Assembly (NCBI GenBank): GCA_004335635.1 | Contig: QAXH01004264.1 | Location: 604 to 31,363 of the forward strand | DNA: 30,760 bases | DNA from: Chloromonas sp. AAM2 | Taxonomy: Eukaryota > Chlorophyta > Chlorophyceae > Chlamydomonadales > Chlamydomonadaceae | Reading direction: 5' to 3' | In this document: positions 30,692 to 30,760 of the stretch, piece after piece | Layout: each line of letters opens with the position of its first letter | Position numbering within the stretch: the first letter of the stretch is position 1 | Notes under the pieces: model-generated | Seen by the model: the letters and a program-made list of their open reading frames with translations, nothing else | Databases searched by the model: none | What the model was told of the DNA's origin: nothing | Translations under genes and position numbers: made by a program

Positions 30692-30760
30692 CAGTTAGTT
30701 TAGCAGCCACGTGGCGTCTCCCTTGCGACAACCGGCTGAAGGAAACTGTTTGGCGCTTAG

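Larger units (their letters stand above)
30153..30760. other. 3' flank of CobW gene, with a copied exon fragment
   Basis: Holds the CobW 3' UTR and, at 30654-30691, a second copy of 38 nt from the last exon. No independent gene is supported; the short open frames have no known domain. Confidence 0.6.

Overview
The window looks like nuclear DNA of a green alga, probably a chlorophycean. Genes are broken into many short exons with GT..AG introns of about 0.1-1 kb. Several 3' ends are followed by TGTAA, the usual chlorophyte poly(A) signal. Introns hold microsatellites and degenerate tandem repeats, and one gene resembles the helical-repeat organelle factors of green algae. I see no prokaryotic operon structure, phage, CRISPR array or rRNA. 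All gene models were spliced by hand, using exons that join in phase.

Layout. (1) 284-2486, +: the 3' part of a gene for a small unrecognised membrane protein; its 5' end is not resolved or lies outside the window. (2) 3133-10907, +: a complete 15-exon sphingosine-1-phosphate lyase (PLP enzyme, about 598 aa). (3) 12485-16109, +: a 3-exon gene for an approximately 1011-aa helical protein with a likely organelle transit peptide and a Gln-rich coiled coil built from two copies of a ~108-residue unit. (4) 25712-17479, -: a 14-exon gene for a ~914-aa protein with a TIR-like domain, including a WCxxE motif, followed by TPR/kinesin-light-chain-like helical repeats. (5) 26021-30152, +: an 11-exon COG0523/CobW-family metallochaperone GTPase (CBWD/ZNG1-like, 395 aa) with a very His-rich loop.

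Genes 3 and 4 are convergent across 16110-17478. Genes 4 and 5 are divergent, with only ~308 bp between their start codons. The genes do not form one pathway: they cover sphingolipid turnover, probable organelle gene expression, possible signalling or immunity, and zinc handling.

The most interesting pattern is non-coding. At four places a short stretch spanning an exon edge (a splice junction or a terminal exon) has been copied into the neighbouring intron or 3' flank. In addition, a dispersed ~90-bp repeat family occurs about ten times, in both orientations, in introns and flanks. Together these suggest a genome whose introns grow by local microduplication and insertion of a small mobile repeat. 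The TIR-like/TPR gene is the best protein-level candidate for new biology.
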